Positions 6,173 through 15,592 of a DNA stretch of 21,594 nucleotides are shown piece after piece. The notes below the pieces were generated by a model that was not told the origin of the DNA, searched no databases, and was given only the letters and a program-made list of their open reading frames with translations. The position numbers were made by a program, and so were the translations under genes. Source of the DNA: Acidobacteriota bacterium (GTDB taxonomy: Bacteria; Acidobacteriota; Terriglobia; Terriglobales; Acidobacteriaceae); assembly GCA_021851465.1 (NCBI GenBank), contig JAJZDL010000019.1, positions 1-21,594 of the forward strand, read 5' to 3'. Positions within the stretch are counted from its first letter, which is position 1, and every line of letters begins with the position of its first letter.

Positions 6173-9100
6173 TTAGAAGTTGAGCTTCCCAGCAACCTGC
6201 AAAATGCGTGGGTCCCGTGTCGATGTAACTTGTCCAAAGGTGCTGCTGTTTGCCACGGTGTTCACCGAGCCCCAGTTTGTGTGGTTCAGCACGTTGTAGC
6301 CCTCGCCGCGTAGCGTGAAGCTGGTACCGCGGTAGAGCTTGAAGGTGCGGAATATACCGATGTCCAGCCGGTTGTAGCCCGGTCCAGTGATCGCTCCAGG
6401 TTGCTCGTTGCCAACCTGGAAGGTGCTGATTGCCGGTGCTGCGAAGGCCGTCTGGTTGAACCAGTTCATCCGGGTCTTCAGGTTCACCTTGCCATAGCCG
6501 TTGCTCGGGTTTAACACCTGGTTCGGGCGCAGTGTCGCCAGGCTCCCAGACCCAGGCAGAATTCCCAAGCCCGCCGCGTCGGTCGGCACGCCGCCGTTGG
6601 GTGCACCATTATAGGTGCTGGTCAGCCCAGCATAATTGATGTTTGCCGTGCCTGGGTTGGAACCGATCGGCTGCATGGTTGCGGTCAACGGTAGACCGGA
6701 ACTGAGAGCGTAGACACCGGTCAACTCCCAACCTCCAACAATCCGCCCTACCAGATTCTGCTGCTCCTTCATCCAGGGCAGCTCCCACACGCCGTCAACC
6801 GTTAGAATTTGGTTGCGGTTGTAAGGGCTTGGGCCATATTCCGCGTTCAGATTGTAGCTGTTTTGCGCCGCCGTATTGAAGTCGTTCTGTGCGTTGGTGA
6901 GTGACCGACTGTATGTATAGTTCGCATCGATCATGCTCTCGCCACTGAACTTCTTCGTCACCTTCACTTGCAGCGAGTTGTAGTTGGAATTGAAGATCGT
7001 CTGCGCCGAGTTGATCGCGGTATACCCACGGTACGGTCGAATCTGGTTCAACGGAGCCTCGCACGCATAGCTGCTGAACCCGCTGCAACTTGACCCGCTC
7101 TGAGAGTAGCCGATGGACGTTTGCGTAAATGCCCCAGGCTGTACCTCGTTGATGTCCACCACTCCCAGAAGATGGGTGCCGTGGTCCCCAAAATAGCCCA
7201 CGTCCACCGTCATCGTCGGCGTGACCATATCCTGAACGTCCAGCGAGTACTGCTGGACGTAAGGCGTCTTGTAGATTGTGGGCGTAGCGTACAGCGCGGG
7301 TGGGGCCAGGTTTGGCGTAAGCGCACCGCTCACTACATCCAGCACCGCAGAGCTATAGCTGTTCACCTGCACATACGGAGGATTGTTGAACACCTCCTCT
7401 TCATACTGGTGGACAGACGCATCGTCGTAAGCCATCCCGTATCCGCCGCGCAGCGACGTCTTGCCATCCCCAAACAGGTCGTAGGCAAACCCTAATCGCG
7501 GGGCCCAGTCATGCTTCTCCGCATGGCCTACTTCGAGACCCCAAGGAGAACCGTGGGTCTGAATCGCTGGCGCACCGGACGGCGCGGTGTAAGGATAGTT
7601 CCGAGATCCGGATATATCCTGATCCGAAATCAAGTCCGGGTTGCCCAGAATGATGCCATTCAGCGGATCCGCAACCGTGTTCGGCTGGTAGGAGTTCAAC
7701 CCATTCACATTGGGGCAGTTGGCCAGCGTATAGTTCACCAGTATGCCTGTCGTGGTATACGAGTACGATGGTGTCGTCTGCCCCGCCATCGTGCACAGGC
7801 TTCCTGTGCTGGAGATCGTCTCCGCGTTCACCGTGCTATACGTCGCCGGGTCGAAGTTGCTCAACTCATCCCCAATGTCGTACGGCTGCCCGAAGAAGCT
7901 GTAACGGATGCCCATATTTACCGTCAACCGACGCGTCGCTCGCCATTCGTCCTGTAGATACAGCTCGACCATGTTCTCGTTGATATTGGCGGTCGGCGAC
8001 AACGACGACTGCGTATAGCCGTTGTTCGCATTGCCAATCAGGAAGTTCGCAAACTCCGAGTCGAACTGGCTGGGGCCAACTGGGGACACCTTGTTCACCT
8101 GCGGTAGCGCGGCCAGTTGTGCGGCTGAGGGTGCCGCCGCGGGATTGAAACTGAAATTGCCCTGGTTGTTGGTGCCGATCGAGTTTTCCTCCGCCTGATA
8201 GTGGTTGTACGTCAGGCCGAAGCGCAGCGTGTGCTCCTTCATGGTCTTGGTGACATCGCCAAACCCATTGTGGTTCACATTGCGGGCGTTATACAGACCG
8301 TTGGCCGATACGCTCGGCCCATTGACAGGAAACGTCAGGGACGGAATCACGCCTAGCGTGGACGGGAACGGAAGCACTGGGTTGATCGACGGAGAGTTGG
8401 CGCTCGCAGCAGCACCTACCGGGCTGCTGTTGACCTTGCTTAGGCTATACGCATAGCCCAAATCGAAGACGAATGTCGGGTGAACGGCTACCGTCATGTG
8501 CCCAATCTGTTGGATTCCAGGCGACTTGGTAAACGTCTCCGATATTCCTTCGCCGGCAGGCCCACCCATCTCGGGCATCGGGTTCGCGCCGGGAAAGAGG
8601 CCGGCACCTTCGATCGTCGGCACGCTGTCGTTGATATAGCGATAGAAGAAGTTCGCCTTCGAGTTGAGCTGCTCGTCGATGCGCGCAATCTCCTGCGTCT
8701 CGTGGTAGATGTTGCGGATATTGCTGGTCAAAACATGCGGGTCGAGGCCGGCCTGGAGATCCCCCACGCTCTGCGGCAACGGGACGTTGTTGTAGATGCT
8801 GCTGACATACGCCTGCGCCGTCGGAGAAAGCACGCTGGGAGTGATCGCCCCAAGGTTCGTGGCATAGTTCGTACAGGCTCCGGAATTGGGGCCGGCGCAA
8901 ACGGCCACCGCTCCCGTCGCTCCCGTGTACTTACCGCTCGAGTCGGTCAGATAGGAGTTGCTAAAGTCGCCCGCCCGTTCTGCCGCCGTCGGCACAAACG
9001 ACATCAGGGTCTGATCCTGAACCACCCTCCGGAACTCCTGCGAGTAGAAGAAGAACGTCTTGTCCTTGCCATTGTAGACGTGCGGTATGATCACCGGCCC

Positions 9101-10129
9101 GCCCACCGTAAAGCCAAAGTCGTTATAGCGCAACGCGGGCCGCGGGGTCGCAGGCTCGGCAGGTGTGTAGTACACCCCGGAGCCGGGCGCCGTCTGTACG
9201 GTCGGTATGCCGTTTGCAGGCACCGCCGTCATCTTGTTGAAGTATGTGTTCGCGTCCAGCGCGTCGTTGCGGAAGAACTCGTACGCATCCCCATGCAGTT
9301 GGTTGGTGCCCGACTTCGTCTCCACGTTGATCTGCGCGCCGGAGTTCCGTCCGTACTCCGCCTCGTAGTTGCCGCGCAGCGTCACAAACTCGGAGATGGC
9401 ATCCACGCTCGGGGTCACCATCAGCGTCTGGTTGCCGCCCGCCAATAGGTTCGACGGGTTCGTCGGCGACTGCGCCCCACCGCCGCGGTTTACGTTGTCC
9501 GCGCCATCGACCGTCCAGTCGTTCTCCGACGGGCGCTCTCCGTTGATCGAGAACAGAACCTGGTTGCTCATGCCAGCCGGGGTTGACGCACCCGCATACA
9601 ACTGGTCGTTGGTAGACTCGCCGTTCGACACGCCGGGCTGTAGCGGCAGCAACTGCTCATAGTTTCGCGTCACCAGAGGCAACTCGCGCACCTGCGTGCC
9701 CGTGACCAGGCCCTCACTCGCGCTGTTCTCCGTGTTGATCGGCGAACGGGCGGCCACAACCGAGACCGTCTCCGTGGTGCTGCCCGCCTCCAGCTTCTCG
9801 TCCACGCGCAACGCATCGTTGGCATGAAGCACAAGCCCAGTGACCGATGTCGCCTTGAACCCATTCATCGTGATGGTCGCCGAATAGTGCCCAAGCGGAA
9901 GCGAGCTCGCCGTATAGTAGCCGGCCTTGTCGGTCTTCAGGGTCCGCTCCACAAACGCACGGTCGATGTTCGTCAGGGTCACGACTGCTCCGCTCACACT
10001 CGCCCCCGTCGCATCCACGACCGTTCCGCTGATGTTTCCCGAGACCTCCTGCGCACGGGCCAGGACCGAACCCACCATCAACAGTACAACCCACACAGCA
10101 CCGCGAACCCAGCGTCTAGACAGCGTCAT
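6173..10129 (-). CDS. Large Oar-like TonB-dependent receptor with carboxypeptidase-regulatory-like domain
   Basis: This is an outer-membrane receptor of 1318 residues, probably importing oligosaccharides or another large nutrient using energy from TonB. The signal peptide runs to about residue 26 (hydrophobic core AVWVVLLMVGSVL, then ARA before QEV). A carboxypeptidase-regulatory-like beta-sandwich follows (about 31-110; GNISGTVVDATGASVSGAVV, then GYYTASSLPLGHYSATI). Next come a plug domain (about 115-270; VRELPLVTRNYEQLLPLQPG) and a long beta-barrel with many aromatic strands, ending in Phe (GKLNF), as outer-membrane proteins do. The frame opens at a TTG (10150), but AGGAG sits directly before three consecutive ATGs. 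The third ATG, at 10129, has the best spacing. A terminator follows the gene. The substrate cannot be told from sequence. Such 1000-1300-residue receptors are expanded in Acidobacteriota. Confidence 0.93.
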   Translation of the reverse strand: MTLSRRWVRGAVWVVLLMVGSVLARAQEVSGNISGTVVDATGASVSGAVVTLTNIDRAFVERTLKTDKAGYYTASSLPLGHYSATITMNGFKATSVTGLVLHANDALRVDEKLEAGSTTETVSVVAARSPINTENSASEGLVTGTQVRELPLVTRNYEQLLPLQPGVSNGESTNDQLYAGASTPAGMSNQVLFSINGERPSENDWTVDGADNVNRGGGAQSPTNPSNLLAGGNQTLMVTPSVDAISEFVTLRGNYEAEYGRNSGAQINVETKSGTNQLHGDAYEFFRNDALDANTYFNKMTAVPANGIPTVQTAPGSGVYYTPAEPATPRPALRYNDFGFTVGGPVIIPHVYNGKDKTFFFYSQEFRRVVQDQTLMSFVPTAAERAGDFSNSYLTDSSGKYTGATGAVAVCAGPNSGACTNYATNLGAITPSVLSPTAQAYVSSIYNNVPLPQSVGDLQAGLDPHVLTSNIRNIYHETQEIARIDEQLNSKANFFYRYINDSVPTIEGAGLFPGANPMPEMGGPAGEGISETFTKSPGIQQIGHMTVAVHPTFVFDLGYAYSLSKVNSSPVGAAASANSPSINPVLPFPSTLGVIPSLTFPVNGPSVSANGLYNARNVNHNGFGDVTKTMKEHTLRFGLTYNHYQAEENSIGTNNQGNFSFNPAAAPSAAQLAALPQVNKVSPVGPSQFDSEFANFLIGNANNGYTQSSLSPTANINENMVELYLQDEWRATRRLTVNMGIRYSFFGQPYDIGDELSNFDPATYSTVNAETISSTGSLCTMAGQTTPSYSYTTTGILVNYTLANCPNVNGLNSYQPNTVADPLNGIILGNPDLISDQDISGSRNYPYTAPSGAPAIQTHGSPWGLEVGHAEKHDWAPRLGFAYDLFGDGKTSLRGGYGMAYDDASVHQYEEEVFNNPPYVQVNSYSSAVLDVVSGALTPNLAPPALYATPTIYKTPYVQQYSLDVQDMVTPTMTVDVGYFGDHGTHLLGVVDINEVQPGAFTQTSIGYSQSGSSCSGFSSYACEAPLNQIRPYRGYTAINSAQTIFNSNYNSLQVKVTKKFSGESMIDANYTYSRSLTNAQNDFNTAAQNSYNLNAEYGPSPYNRNQILTVDGVWELPWMKEQQNLVGRIVGGWELTGVYALSSGLPLTATMQPIGSNPGTANINYAGLTSTYNGAPNGGVPTDAAGLGILPGSGSLATLRPNQVLNPSNGYGKVNLKTRMNWFNQTAFAAPAISTFQVGNEQPGAITGPGYNRLDIGIFRTFKLYRGTSFTLRGEGYNVLNHTNWGSVNTVANSSTFGQVTSTRDPRILQVAGKLNF

Positions 10130-10321
10130 CATCATCTCCTGAAGAACCAACTTACATACTTCCGACGGGCTTTGCCGGCCTTTTATCTGCGTTAACCCTC
10201 AGCTCGCCGGCCCTCGATGCACACATGCGCCGAAGAGCGGTCATGCCGTATTTGCATCGCGCGATGGTGGTTTTCTTCTCAGCGCGCGCTTCCTGACAAT
10301 TTCAATCGAGGAAACAGTAAA

Positions 10322-10813
10322 TTACCTGGAGGGGCCATTGTCAACAGAAGACTTCAAAACCCTCCAAATTGGTGCCGAGGGAAGCAGCCCCCGGTGGCTG
10401 GCCAGCCTCCACCCAAACCATCCCCCAACGGCCAACGCGGCCAGCAACACCGCCGCCCCAACCCACCCCAACCCCATGCCGCGACCGGCCTCAACACGGC
10501 TGTTTTTCACATTTTCCGCAAACTCCGCCCACTCCGTCGCCGTCGGTTCGCACACTCCGCTCTCCTGGCAACTCGCCTCAAATCGCCGCATCCAGACGCC
10601 ATCCTCAAGCCCCACAGCGCCCAGATAGCTGCGCACAATCCCCCGCCGAAAGACGCCCCCCGGCAGCTCCTCAAACTCACCCGCCTCCAGAGCGCGGATA
10701 TGCCGCGCCGAAACCTTGGTCGCGCCGCAGATCGCATCCACCTCCACGCCCCGCTCCTCGCGCGCACGCCGCAGATCCTCGCCGAACGCCGCCAACCCGC
10801 CCTCTCGACCCAT
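10322..10813 (-). CDS. RodZ-like helix-turn-helix membrane protein
   Basis: This bitopic protein of about 163 residues has an N-terminal HTH_25/RodZ-type helix-turn-helix (about 9-72; FGEDLRRAREERGV, then KVSARHIRALEAGEFEELPG and FRRGIVRSYLGAVGL) and one membrane helix (about 115-137, LGWVGAAVLLAALAVGGWFGW). In RodZ this module binds MreB and helps maintain rod shape. Here the extracytoplasmic part is only about 25 residues, much shorter than in E. coli RodZ, and lacks the C-terminal beta domain. Several ATGs cluster at the 5' end (10843, 10834, 10828, 10819, 10813). I prefer 10813 because GGAGAG is suitably spaced, but 10819 or 10843 are possible. It is divergent from the first glycosyltransferase gene. 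Confidence 0.8.
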   Translation of the reverse strand: MGREGGLAAFGEDLRRAREERGVEVDAICGATKVSARHIRALEAGEFEELPGGVFRRGIVRSYLGAVGLEDGVWMRRFEASCQESGVCEPTATEWAEFAENVKNSRVEAGRGMGLGWVGAAVLLAALAVGGWFGWRLASHRGLLPSAPIWRVLKSSVDNGPSR

Positions 10814-11112
10814 GCCCATGCTCTCCATGTTCATGCTCTTCATCGCCACGCCTGCGCCAAACGCCAGCCGCTCCCGCCAACTGCACTCCTTCAGAACAAT
10901 ATGCGATCCCAGCCCCCAAATCAAAGCAATTCCCCCATCCTCGCCCGCCAGAACCCACCTTGCACACACTCCCATTGGCCTCGCCCAGCCTGTTCCTCCG
11001 CCATTCTCCGCTCATGGACAACCAATCCACTGTGCCCAAAAGCTTGTGGATGGCAGCCCCGCGCCCTCACGCAGTTGCCCATCGCACCTCTATCGGCCCC
11101 TTGCCCCTCCCC

Positions 11113-11121
11113 TGCTACACT
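11113..11121 (+). promoter_or_regulatory. Extended -10 promoter element before the first GT-C gene
   Basis: TGCTACACT fits the extended -10 form TGnTAnnnT. The same nine bases recur at 12843-12851 before the next gene. No good -35 box is present. If active, transcription starts near 11128, only a few bases before the ATG at 11132. Confidence 0.4.
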
Positions 11122-11131
11122 CGTGTCAAGC

Positions 11132-12811
11132 ATGTCCGCCGCCCCTTCCCAGAACCCTCCCCCAGCGGGACTCTCCGGCAAGCCCCCCACGTGCGTCGCC
11201 GCACCCCGCCCCCAACATGCTGCGACAGGCCGGAGCATGAATGTCGTCGTCTGGGTAACGCTTGCCTGGGCGCTTCTGCTGGCGATCGTCTGCTTACACA
11301 GGAACTGGCAATATAACTGCGACGATGAGTTCATTACGATGCGGTATGCGCAGCACCTCGTCGAGGGCCATGGGCCAAGGTGGAACCTGGACGGGGCCCC
11401 GGTCGAGGGCTATTCCAGCCCGCTCCACATGCTTCTTCTCGCCGCGTTGGCATTGGCGCGGATTCCGATGCTCGCCGCTGCCCGCGTGGTGGGCTTCGTC
11501 AGCCACGCTGTGCTTGCGCTCTTCCTCTGGCGCTTCATCGCGCGCAGGAACGGCAATATGGCGGCGGCGCTCGTCAGCGCACTCGTGGTCGCCTCTTGGC
11601 CGATGCTCGTTTGGGACCTCGGCGGATTGGAGCCGACTCTCTTCGCCGCAACCCTGGCGATCGGCACGCTCCTGACGCTCGACTATATCGAGACCGGATC
11701 GCAAAGAAAAATCCTGGCTGGCGGCACGCTCCTCGGCCTCGCCATATTCGTGCGTCCGGATGGCGCGCTCGTCGCCGCGGTCGCGCTGTTCGCTTGCCTC
11801 GCGCTGGGACGCGTCGCCTCGTTGCGCAGCCGGGCACGCGACGTTGCACTCGCCGCCGGGGCCTGCGCCCTGGTCTTGCTCCCATGGGAGGTCTTCCGCC
11901 TGGCCTACTACCATGCCGCGCTGCCGAATTCATACTACGCAAAGGTCTACGGCATCCCCCTGATCTGGCGTGTGGCCTTCGGTCTTCACTATTGGAGGAT
12001 CTATGCAAAGAGCGCGCCCTTCCTTGCAGCGATGTTGTTGCCAACCGGCATCGCCGTGCTCGCGAAGCGGCGGCTCGCATCTTTCGATGCGGGATTGTGG
12101 GCCTGTATAGTCGCCTACGCGGCATACGTCGTCGATGTCGGCGGCGACCATATGATGGCCTTCCGCTTCATGGTGCCGCTGGTCCCGCTGATGGCCGTCG
12201 CACTGGTGCGCGCCATCGACATCCTGAATGGGCTGAAAACGGCGCGCAGAGCGGCAGCGGTCTCGCTCCTGCTTCTCCTCGTCTCGGCGCGGCAGATCGC
12301 CCCAAACGTAGAAAATCCCCGCGAACAGGACACATCCGTCCTCCTCGGCGAAGCCATGGGCCGATACATCAACGGTCACTGGGCCCCAGGATCGCTCGTC
12401 GCCATCAATATCGCCGGGACCACCGCGTACTTCGCCGACAAATTGAACTTCATCGATATGCTGGGAATCAATGACCGCGAGATCGCAATGCGGAATCCAG
12501 TCCCCGTAGATCTTCAGACGGTCCGGGAAATTGGCCACCTCAAAGGCGATGGCGCAAGCGTTCTCGCGCGCCGCCCCCAGTACATCATCCCGCTCGGCGG
12601 TACTGGGCCGCTGCTCGCAAAAAATGGCGTCGGATACTTCCTCAGTGAATACGAGTTGGCCCGCCTGCCGGATTTCTGGAACATCTACCAACCCTGCGAG
12701 CTGACCTTGAGCACCGCCGGCGACGCAGGCGCCCTGCTGCCCATGAACTTCCAGTTCATATACTATCGGCGGCGGGACACTCAATCGCCGTGCGCAATTC
12801 CAAAACAGTAG
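11132..12811 (+). CDS. GT-C-type membrane glycosyltransferase (AftB/ArnT-like motif set)
   Basis: This polytopic protein of about 559 residues carries the motif order of lipid-linked sugar transferases of the GT-C superfamily: CDDEFITMRYAQ with an acidic pair (64-65) in the first outer loop, GHGPRWN and VEGYSSPLHML (91-101), GGLEPTLF (164-171), VRPDG (207-211) and LPNSYYAK (264-271). Mycobacterial AftB-like enzymes share the DD...VEGYT...GMET...RPDG pattern, from memory. It probably moves a sugar from a polyprenyl-phosphate donor to a glycan outside the membrane. The frame is open from 10217, but the first 305 codons are low-complexity and not protein-like. The start is either the ATG at 11132, just after a -10-like element, or the ATG at 11237, which leads straight into the first helix. 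The C-terminal soluble part holds TTAYFADKLNFIDMLGIND. It heads a run of same-strand genes. Confidence 0.8.
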   Translation: MSAAPSQNPPPAGLSGKPPTCVAAPRPQHAATGRSMNVVVWVTLAWALLLAIVCLHRNWQYNCDDEFITMRYAQHLVEGHGPRWNLDGAPVEGYSSPLHMLLLAALALARIPMLAAARVVGFVSHAVLALFLWRFIARRNGNMAAALVSALVVASWPMLVWDLGGLEPTLFAATLAIGTLLTLDYIETGSQRKILAGGTLLGLAIFVRPDGALVAAVALFACLALGRVASLRSRARDVALAAGACALVLLPWEVFRLAYYHAALPNSYYAKVYGIPLIWRVAFGLHYWRIYAKSAPFLAAMLLPTGIAVLAKRRLASFDAGLWACIVAYAAYVVDVGGDHMMAFRFMVPLVPLMAVALVRAIDILNGLKTARRAAAVSLLLLLVSARQIAPNVENPREQDTSVLLGEAMGRYINGHWAPGSLVAINIAGTTAYFADKLNFIDMLGINDREIAMRNPVPVDLQTVREIGHLKGDGASVLARRPQYIIPLGGTGPLLAKNGVGYFLSEYELARLPDFWNIYQPCELTLSTAGDAGALLPMNFQFIYYRRRDTQSPCAIPKQ

Positions 12812-12842
12812 CCGGTCCGGGCCTCCCTGTCTCCCTCGCCCC

Positions 12843-12851
12843 TGCTACACT
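12843..12851 (+). promoter_or_regulatory. Extended -10 promoter element before the polymerase-like gene
   Basis: TGCTACACT is identical to the element at 11113-11121. The predicted transcription start near 12858 leaves only about 6 bases before the GTG at 12864, which has no Shine-Dalgarno sequence, so translation may be leaderless. No clear -35 box was found. Confidence 0.4.
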
Positions 12852-12863
12852 GGGGCCATTCGC

Positions 12864-14378
12864 GTGCGCATCCCCTTTCCAGAACGCATCCCGATCAACC
12901 GCGTCGCTCTCTTCGCCGCCGCGCTCTTCGCAGTCCAGCAGTTCGAAGGCACCCCCCTCTACTTCAGCGCATCCAGCGTCGCCTTCCTCCTGATCGCCAC
13001 CCTCGCCTTCAACACCGCCGGAGGCCTCACCCGCACTGCGGGCGTATACGTCTTCTTCTACTCCATGATGGATGTCGTCATCGGCCTCTTCTACAAGGCA
13101 TATCTCGGTGAGCCGGCCGACTCCAATCTCCTCGACCCACACACCACCATCCTGGCCTTCCTCGGCAGCATCACCTCCATGTTCGCCGCCGTCATCGTCA
13201 GCCGACGCTTCGCGCGCAGGCCCGGCGTCCTGCAGAACATCCTCATCGATGCAAACATGTACCGCGCATCTGTCGGATGCATCGTCTTCGGCATCGCCGG
13301 GGGCTTCATTATCTCTTTGCTGGGATCCGGCGGCAACGCGCTGCTCAGTGCCTTCACGCAGCTCGATCAGTTGATCCCCCTCGGAATCATCGTCGGCGTC
13401 ATGCATGAGATCCGGCGCAGCGGAGGCACGCGCAGCACCAACATGACCATCGCTCTCGCCGCGGGCTTTTATTTCCTGTATTGGGGCCTCCTCGGTTACT
13501 CCAAGCAGGGCATGCTGGAGCCTGTCGTCTGCTGGGCACTCCCCGTCTGCGTCATGCGATATCGCCTCTCGCGGCTACAGGTTGTCCTCGGCCTCTGCGG
13601 GGTCTTCATCCTCTTCTACTACCTGGTTCCCTACTCGCAGTACGGACGCAACGCCAATCAGGATGAGAACCCCACATTCGGCCAGAAGCTGCAAACCTCG
13701 ATCGATCTCCTCGAACACCCCAACCGGACCCGGCAAAAGTACCTCGAGGCAACCGCCGGTAACGTTGGCGGATACTACAACTCCCCCCAGGGGTTCTGGA
13801 ACCGCCTGCAGTTCATCTCCATCGACGACAGCCTCATCAATGTCACCGACCAGGGCAAGGTCGTCGGCCTTGGCCCCCTCAAAGAGGGGCTCCTCAATAC
13901 GGTCCCGCACATCATCTGGCCCGGCAAGCCCCCCCCTCGTTACGGGGGCAACTATTACACACATGAGATCAACAACCAGCCCTTCGACGAGGGAGACACC
14001 ACCACAGGCATCTCCTTCAGCCCCACCGCCGAGGCCTACCATGTGGCAAAGTGGGTCGGCATCTTCGTCGTCGCCCCACTCATCTGGCTCGTGCTCTTTA
14101 TCTTCTACGATTGGCTCATCGGAGACATTCGCGCCACCCCATGGGGCCTCCTCGTCTTCGCGCAGTTGAGCCACACCGCGCCCGAAGGAATGCTCTCCGG
14201 CCTCATCCACTTCCTTACCTTCGATACCGAAATCTTCATCTTCTGCGCCCTCTTCGCCACCTGGGTCGCACCCCTCTTCGCCATCGCCGTCCTCGGCCCG
14301 GACCGCAGAAGGCCCGCCATTCGCTTCGCCTTCCAGGCCCCTCTCGCTCACCGGCAAGCCACCGATGAACACGCATAA
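12864..14378 (+). CDS. Polytopic membrane protein, possible polysaccharide repeat-unit polymerase
   Basis: The protein has 504 residues with about ten or more hydrophobic helices and no soluble catalytic domain. A large polar loop in the second half (about 255-385) contains QYGRNANQDENPTFGQK, HIIWPGKPPPRYGGNYYTHE and GISFSPTAEAYHVAKWVGIF. Large outer loops followed by an S-P-T-A-E-A-Y-x-x-x-x-W-x-G-like segment recall Wzy/O-antigen and exopolysaccharide polymerases, which join lipid-linked repeat units outside the membrane. That is an inference from layout, not a clear family match. The start is GTG at 12864 without a ribosome binding site, just after a -10-like element. The gene overlaps the start of the next one by 14 bases. 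Its position between glycosyltransferase-like membrane proteins fits glycan assembly. Confidence 0.6.
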   Translation: MRIPFPERIPINRVALFAAALFAVQQFEGTPLYFSASSVAFLLIATLAFNTAGGLTRTAGVYVFFYSMMDVVIGLFYKAYLGEPADSNLLDPHTTILAFLGSITSMFAAVIVSRRFARRPGVLQNILIDANMYRASVGCIVFGIAGGFIISLLGSGGNALLSAFTQLDQLIPLGIIVGVMHEIRRSGGTRSTNMTIALAAGFYFLYWGLLGYSKQGMLEPVVCWALPVCVMRYRLSRLQVVLGLCGVFILFYYLVPYSQYGRNANQDENPTFGQKLQTSIDLLEHPNRTRQKYLEATAGNVGGYYNSPQGFWNRLQFISIDDSLINVTDQGKVVGLGPLKEGLLNTVPHIIWPGKPPPRYGGNYYTHEINNQPFDEGDTTTGISFSPTAEAYHVAKWVGIFVVAPLIWLVLFIFYDWLIGDIRATPWGLLVFAQLSHTAPEGMLSGLIHFLTFDTEIFIFCALFATWVAPLFAIAVLGPDRRRPAIRFAFQAPLAHRQATDEHA

Positions 14379-15490
14379 CGGCCCCGCGCTCAACCCAACT
14401 GGATCGTCTCCGAAGCGGAGACGGGATGGAAGCAATCTCAAAATGATGAAAAAACGAATTCCCCAGTCCACGTTGTTCTGGGCGCTTGCAATCGCCATCC
14501 CGATAGCGACAGTCGTCTCGACACAGCTATGGCTCAGAAGCGCATATTCAGGGCATGTATTCAACCTGCAAGGCTTCCTCGGCCAATACGACTTCGGCAT
14601 CTTCCGCTACCGGCTGCTCGGCCGCGACGCAATGTTGTTCATCTATCGCCATCTGCTGCGCTTCTTCCACGATCGGCCCTTCGATGTGCCCTACGACCCC
14701 AATGCAACGCTCTTGTTTTACGCAAGCTACGTTCTCCTGAATGCCTCCTGCTTCTCGCTCTCCAACTTCCTGCTCCTGCTCCTCCTTTCCGATAGCAACC
14801 GCCGCTTCAGCAACGTCAATCTGGCCACATATTTATATCTCGCGCTCATGCAGGCACTCGCCATGGCAGTCGTCAGCCCATACGATCAGCTCGCATACCT
14901 GTTCCTCTTGTTCGGCTTTTTTCTATGGCCGTGTCCAGAGGATGGGTCGCCTATCTCGTACTGGCTTTTGCTGCAATCGCCGGAGCGCTGACCCGCGAGA
15001 CCCAGTTCCTCGTCACTCCCGCTCTCTTTTCCGTGGCCCTGTTCGCTGCGCCGGGCCGATCGAAGCGCTTCTGGACGGCGGGCTTTTGCAATCTTGCCCT
15101 CTTCAGCCTCGTCTACTGCGCATTGCGAGTGTTTATTCCCGGCCGATCGCTGTCACTGGTGGATGGACCTATGGAGGTAAATGGGCCATCGAGAGTGCTT
15201 GCGTCCTCGCCATGCTGCTCTTTGTCGGCACCTCGCTGGCACTCAGAATCCACGCCGACATCCGTCCAACCATTGCCCTGTTGCTCTTCAGCACACCCTA
15301 CATCCTCATAGCCCTCACCACCGGAACATTGCGGGAGCTGCGGCTGTTGGTGCCGGTCCTGCTGGCCCAAACATTCGTTTACCTCTCGCTCGCCAAAATA
15401 AATCCAGCACAACGTCCGATAAATACACAGGGAGACCGCCCCGGTATTGATAGATTGGACACGGAAGCAGCCGATGCAGGCGGCAATTGA
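14365..15490 (+). pseudogene. Polytopic membrane protein gene broken by two frameshifts
   Basis: Three overlapping frames read as one protein of about 375 residues. The first (from ATG 14365) gives an N-terminal helix, then QYDFGIFRYRLLGRDAML and further helices to about 14920. A shift to the -1 frame near the TTTTTT at about 14918-14923 continues as SMAVSRGWVAYLVLAFA and LTRETQFLVTPALFSVALF. A second -1 shift at about 15125-15180 continues as GGWTYGGKWAIESACVLAML and TLRELRLLVPVLLAQTFVYL to the stop at 15490. Helices and motifs stay intact across both joins, so the damage is recent, a sequencing error, or (least likely) recoding. Each shift equals loss of one base. The ATG at 14365 overlaps the upstream gene; an internal ATG pair at about 14443 is another start. 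No known family was recognised. It shares motif spacing with the two minus-strand membrane proteins to its right. Confidence 0.75.
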
Positions 15491-15553
15491 CAAGCACAAC
15501 GCCACACCCCGGCGAACGGTTTCACCTCCCCGCGCATTCCCTGCAATTCCTTT

Positions 15554-15562
15554 TGCTATCCT
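15554..15562 (+). promoter_or_regulatory. Possible extended -10 element before the second GT-C gene
   Basis: TGCTATCCT fits the TGnTAnnnT pattern and lies about 30 bases before the GTG at 15593. It is weaker than the two TGCTACACT elements, and no -35 box is correctly spaced from it. Confidence 0.3.
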
Positions 15563-15592
15563 CAATGCTGGCTCAAAATCAGGCGGAGGCCC

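Noticed and set aside
8480..9448. 322-codon plus-strand frame inside the TonB-dependent receptor gene
   Set aside because: It is the antisense of a well-supported gene and shows no domain.
10217..11131. Upstream extension of the first GT-C gene by 305 codons
   Set aside because: The stretch is Pro/Ala/Arg/His-rich low-complexity translation antisense to the RodZ-like gene.
14905..14930. Programmed -1 frameshift at the T run
   Set aside because: The preceding base is C, so the heptamer is not a perfect slippery site, no downstream structure is evident, and a second unrelated shift follows. A mutation or sequence error is simpler.
15487..15492. Perfect -35 hexamer TTGACA before the second GT-C gene
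   Set aside because: No -10-like hexamer lies at 16-18 bases. It overlaps the stop codon of the broken gene and is probably chance.
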